Assembly: GCA_017622495.1 (NCBI GenBank)
Contig: JAGAQY010000010.1
Location: forward strand, 1-42,795
Direction: 5' to 3'
From: Bacteroidaceae bacterium
GTDB lineage: Bacteria; Bacteroidota; Bacteroidia; Bacteroidales; Bacteroidaceae
Length of the DNA: 42,795 nt
Positions 40,239-42,795 of the stretch are shown here, piece by piece; the first letter of the stretch is position 1; each line of letters opens with the position of its first letter. The notes below the pieces were generated by a model that was given only the letters and a program-made list of their open reading frames with translations, was not told the DNA's origin and did no database searches. The translations under genes and the position numbers were made by a program.

Positions 40239-42329
40239 ATGACAAAAAAGATATTCACCCTATTGGCCATTGCGGCCCTGCAGGCTACCCTGCTCTCTGC
40301 GCAGGAGAAGCCCGACACGATGTGGTTTCAGTTTGAAGACCGCTTCACTGAAAACGAGGTCATCAGCCTCACCAATGTAGATTCCATAGAGTTTACCAAC
40401 ACACGTCTCAAGCTATACAAGTACAACGAGTCTGTAGACAAGGTGACTGGCCTCCCCAAGAGTTTCCGCACCAACGGTGTATACCGCTTCGATGAGATAG
40501 AGCGCTACCTGGTACGCCCCAGCACCTATGCGAGCAACAACTTCACCAACGAGAACTCCACCTTCTGCTTCCAGCGTAGTGCCGAGAGCGAGCACTTCGT
40601 ACTCTTCTGGGCCAAGGGGCTCAAGCTGCAGCCCAATGGCAACCTCACAGGCGGAGCCTCCAGTTCGGTATGTAACGTCAACACCCTGCTCAAGAATGCC
40701 GAGAAAATATGGGACGTGTATGTCAACGAACTCGGTTTCCTGGAGCCGGGCAAATCCACCACTGACCGCGTGAAGATAGAGATGTTTATCGTCAACCAGT
40801 CAGAGTGGCGTGCCGACGGCAGTGGAACCGACGGCCACGTATGGACAGCCGGCACAGGCTCTACCAAGACCCAGAAGTCACACAAGGTAGGCCTCTTCCA
40901 CTGCAACGCATGGGCCGCCAGCAGCAATGTCACCGTAGCCCACGAGATAGGACACACCTTTCAGTACCTGGTGAGTGCTGACCTGGGCTCTACACACGGA
41001 CTCAACTACGTGCTGGGTGAGAACTCCAGCGGAAACGAGTGGTGGGAAGACTGCGCCAACTGGCAGGCACATAAGGTATACCCCTCGGCACAGTTCTCGG
41101 AGAACTGGGGCAACAACCAGAACATGCACCACATGAACATCATCCACGAGGGTGCCCGCTACAACAACTGCTACTATCAGGACTGGTGGTGCCAGCTCCA
41201 CGGCCTCAACACCATAGGTCGTGTATGGCGCGAGGCCACCTACCCCGAAGACCCCATACAGGCCTACATGCGCATCTTCGGCCACGACGAGCAGAGCTTT
41301 GCCGACGAGCAGTTTACCGGCTATGCCCACATCGCCGCCATGGACATCGACCGCTGGCAGACCTATGGGCAGCACCTCATAGGCAGTGAGCAGCAGCGCC
41401 TGCAGGAGGTGCCCGAGGCCATCGTAGCCTCACACCTCAATGGCGAGACCGACTGGTGGATTGTAGACCCCGCCTACTGTCCGCAAAACTACGGCTACAA
41501 CGCCAATCCCCTCAAGGTACCGGCAGCAGGCACCGTGGTAAAGGCCACCTTCAAGGGACTCTCCAACGTCACTGGCTATCGTTCCATCTACCCCGAGCGT
41601 GCAGGCTGGCGCTACGGTCTTGTAGCCTACTCGTCTGACGGCACCCGCACCTATGGCGATATGGGCCGCGATGCTGAGGGAGAGGTCACCATCACCATTC
41701 CCGAGAAGTGCACCCATCTGTGGTTTGTAGTCATGGGAGCTCCCACCAAGTGGTGGAGCCACTCATGGAACGACAATGATGCCGATGACGAGCAGTGGCC
41801 CTACGCCGTACAGTTCAGCGGCACCGACCCCTACGGTGTGAGCCGCACCTACGAGGAGTACCCTGCCGACTATGCCCGCCGCGACACCACGGTAGTCATC
41901 GAGGCCACCCTGGCCTACGATGGCAGCAACTACTCATCGGTGCGTGTACAGTACGACATGGACGCCGTAAGCCAGGCCTTGGGCTTGAGCACTGCGCAGA
42001 TGCGCTCCGTCAAGGTAGGCACAGCCAACAGCATACGTTTCGTAGGTGTCAATGCCAATGGTTCCGTGGCCAATAACACCACCACCTCTACCAGTTCATC
42101 CACCTGCTTCGGCCACTGGTTCAACGCTTCGGGCAACATCTGCGGCTACGATGGCAATGCCCGCATCTTTGCCGAGTTCTACCCCGACAAGTATGGCTGC
42201 TACGTAGGTCAGTACCCCGGTCGCCTCACACGCGGCAAGACCTACACCGTGCGTCAAGCCATCATCTACAAGCACACCGACGGCAAGGAGTACCGCGCCA
42301 CCATGCAGGTCAACGTGAATGTGAAATAA
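40239..42329 (+). CDS. Exported DUF6055/DUF4859 protein with HEIGH metallopeptidase motif
   Basis: The 696-aa product has a signal peptide (FTLLAIAALQATLLSAQ). After a short header (~25-60) comes a domain of ~300 residues that fits DUF6055. It contains VTVAHEIGHTFQYLVSADLG (HExxH at ~235-239), and about 31 residues later NEWWEDCANWQAH, whose Glu could be the third zinc ligand of a gluzincin. A middle beta domain is followed by a DUF4859-like C-terminal domain (~555-696: DTTVVIEATLAYDGSNYS, TCFGHWFNASG, KTYTVRQAIIYKH). The end (MQVNVNVK) is not an obvious T9SS tag. Secreted peptidase activity is inferred from the motif only. Confidence 0.72.
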   Translation: MTKKIFTLLAIAALQATLLSAQEKPDTMWFQFEDRFTENEVISLTNVDSIEFTNTRLKLYKYNESVDKVTGLPKSFRTNGVYRFDEIERYLVRPSTYASNNFTNENSTFCFQRSAESEHFVLFWAKGLKLQPNGNLTGGASSSVCNVNTLLKNAEKIWDVYVNELGFLEPGKSTTDRVKIEMFIVNQSEWRADGSGTDGHVWTAGTGSTKTQKSHKVGLFHCNAWAASSNVTVAHEIGHTFQYLVSADLGSTHGLNYVLGENSSGNEWWEDCANWQAHKVYPSAQFSENWGNNQNMHHMNIIHEGARYNNCYYQDWWCQLHGLNTIGRVWREATYPEDPIQAYMRIFGHDEQSFADEQFTGYAHIAAMDIDRWQTYGQHLIGSEQQRLQEVPEAIVASHLNGETDWWIVDPAYCPQNYGYNANPLKVPAAGTVVKATFKGLSNVTGYRSIYPERAGWRYGLVAYSSDGTRTYGDMGRDAEGEVTITIPEKCTHLWFVVMGAPTKWWSHSWNDNDADDEQWPYAVQFSGTDPYGVSRTYEEYPADYARRDTTVVIEATLAYDGSNYSSVRVQYDMDAVSQALGLSTAQMRSVKVGTANSIRFVGVNANGSVANNTTTSTSSSTCFGHWFNASGNICGYDGNARIFAEFYPDKYGCYVGQYPGRLTRGKTYTVRQAIIYKHTDGKEYRATMQVNVNVK

Positions 42330-42370
42330 TAGGCAGCTTCATCACACACAAGGGCACAACCCCAAACATA

Positions 42371-42402
42371 AATCCCCGATTCCATCGATGGAATCGGGGA
42401 TT
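42371..42402 (+). terminator. 32-bp perfect palindrome after the HEIGH-protein gene
   Basis: The arm aatccccgattccatc is followed directly by its reverse complement gatggaatcggggatt, with no separate loop. Only a short T run follows (ttactatg). It is probably the transcript end of the gene stopping at 42329, but it could also be a protein-binding site. Confidence 0.65.
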
Positions 42403-42474
42403 ACTATGAAAAAGCAATTGTAAAAAGTGAAGTTTCATCCAGCAAGATTCTATCCACTATCTTGATAATCTCTC

Positions 42475-42611
42475 AACGATAACGATAACGCTGACTTTTC
42501 TTCTAACGATAACGTTGACGCTAACGTTAATGCCTTCGTCATAGACACTTGGCTGCTACGTTTACCCTCCGGACGGCAGTTATCGTTAACGTTAACGTCA
42601 TCGTTGACATC
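42475..42611. repeat. Inverted pair of ACGAT/ACGTT hexamer runs
   Basis: The left part (42475-42532) reads aacgat aacgat aacgct ... aacgat aacgtt gacgct aacgtt. The right part (42579-42611) reads gttatc gttaac gttaac gtcatc gttgac, i.e. the opposite orientation. The right run lies inside the reading frame of the M15-like fragment. Confidence 0.65.
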
Positions 42612-42758
42612 AATAACCTGATTCCGCAACATCCCTGGCACATAGGAGATGTGCAGCCATCGGTAATCCTTCTCGGCGATGAGCTGGGTGAAGCGGATGG
42701 CACCCTCGCGCTGCATCTGGACGATGAGGTGGAAGAGATATTGAGTCTGGTCTCCACA

Positions 42759-42789
42759 GCCCCCCTCACTCCCCCCAAGGGGGGATGAC
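42759..42789. repeat. C-rich palindromic repeat at the right edge
   Basis: Contains ccccctcact followed by cccccc-aa-gggggg and ends gatgac. It matches the class at 1336-1464 and 23215-23231 in structure. Confidence 0.6.
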
Positions 42790-42795
42790 AAAAAG

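Larger units (their letters stand above)
42450..42795 (-). pseudogene. Remnant of an M15-peptidase-like protein fused to repeats, cut by the window edge
   Basis: In minus reading the frame is open to the window edge. The middle (about 42612-42758) reads TQYLFHLIVQMQREG, RFTQLIAEKDYRWLHISYV and PGMLRNQVIDV, which resembles the C-terminus of D-Ala-D-Ala carboxypeptidase-like M15 proteins (FDQLI...W-H-hydrophobic-S-Y...NR). It is preceded by a translated C-rich repeat (SPLGGSEGG) and followed by translated hexamers (DVNDDVNVND). The zinc-binding N-terminal part is absent from the window. It is most likely a decayed fragment; whether a proper start lies beyond the edge is not visible. Confidence 0.5.

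Noticed and set aside
42475..42611. Possible CRISPR array in the hexamer runs
   Set aside because: The periodicity is 6 bp with no spacers, the units vary, and there are no cas genes.

Overview
The window reads as chromosome of an anaerobic member of the order Bacteroidales (phylum Bacteroidota). The evidence is a type IX secretion (T9SS) core operon, a SusC/SusD pair, DUF6089-uppS-bamA-ompH synteny, promoters of the TTG-N19/20-TAnnTTTG type instead of sigma70 boxes, and no recognisable Shine-Dalgarno sequences. A complete porP-gldK-L-M-N operon argues against the gut genus Bacteroides. C-terminal modules of the Prevotella style suggest a Prevotellaceae-like organism, but genus cannot be fixed from this sequence. 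I see no phage, integrase, transposase or CRISPR array.

Layout. 1-7501 (minus): the T9SS motor and ring genes gldN, gldM, gldL, gldK, porP/sprF, preceded by tgt (queuosine tRNA modification), possibly as one transcription unit. 7760-17122 (plus): ribD; a DUF6242 lipoprotein; then the envelope block of DUF6089 barrel protein, uppS (undecaprenyl-PP synthesis), bamA (outer-membrane protein insertion), three ompH/skp-like chaperone genes in a row, and murI. 17197-24306 (minus): a very large T9SS-targeted pectate-lyase-like protein, a GH105-type unsaturated uronyl hydrolase, a dihydrouridine synthase, tRNA-Leu(UAA) and a small lipoprotein with two CPxC knuckles. 24410-35055 (minus): a six-hairpin glycosidase-like protein, a thioredoxin-fold protein, and a SusC-SusD-DUF4843-PKD-like operon. 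35224-42329: a calycin/DUF4859 protein, pyrE, an SRPBCC protein, HIT and greA (minus), then a mini-protein and a putative HEIGH metallopeptidase. The right edge carries a decayed M15-peptidase-like fragment embedded in repeats.

How it fits together. The cell builds its outer membrane (bamA, ompH, uppS, murI), a T9SS for cell-surface export, and cargo with T9SS-like C-termini (the pectate-lyase-like protein, the calycin protein, the 155-aa protein). The pectate lyase and GH105 form a minimal pectin route: surface cleavage, then removal of the unsaturated terminal sugar. The SusCD-DUF4843-PKD-like-thioredoxin set looks like an uptake locus whose substrate is probably not a simple glycan.

Intergenic DNA is rich in small repeats of at least four kinds: C-rich palindromes, ACGTT/ACGAT hexamer runs, AATTG-type AT-rich runs, and 'GATGACACAGAT' strings. 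The observations most worth following are the terminator-like hairpin in the greA leader, the inverted-repeat pair splitting gldM from gldN, the TGT lacking its zinc cysteines, the all-cysteine lipoprotein, the triple ompH array and the repeat-fused M15 remnant.
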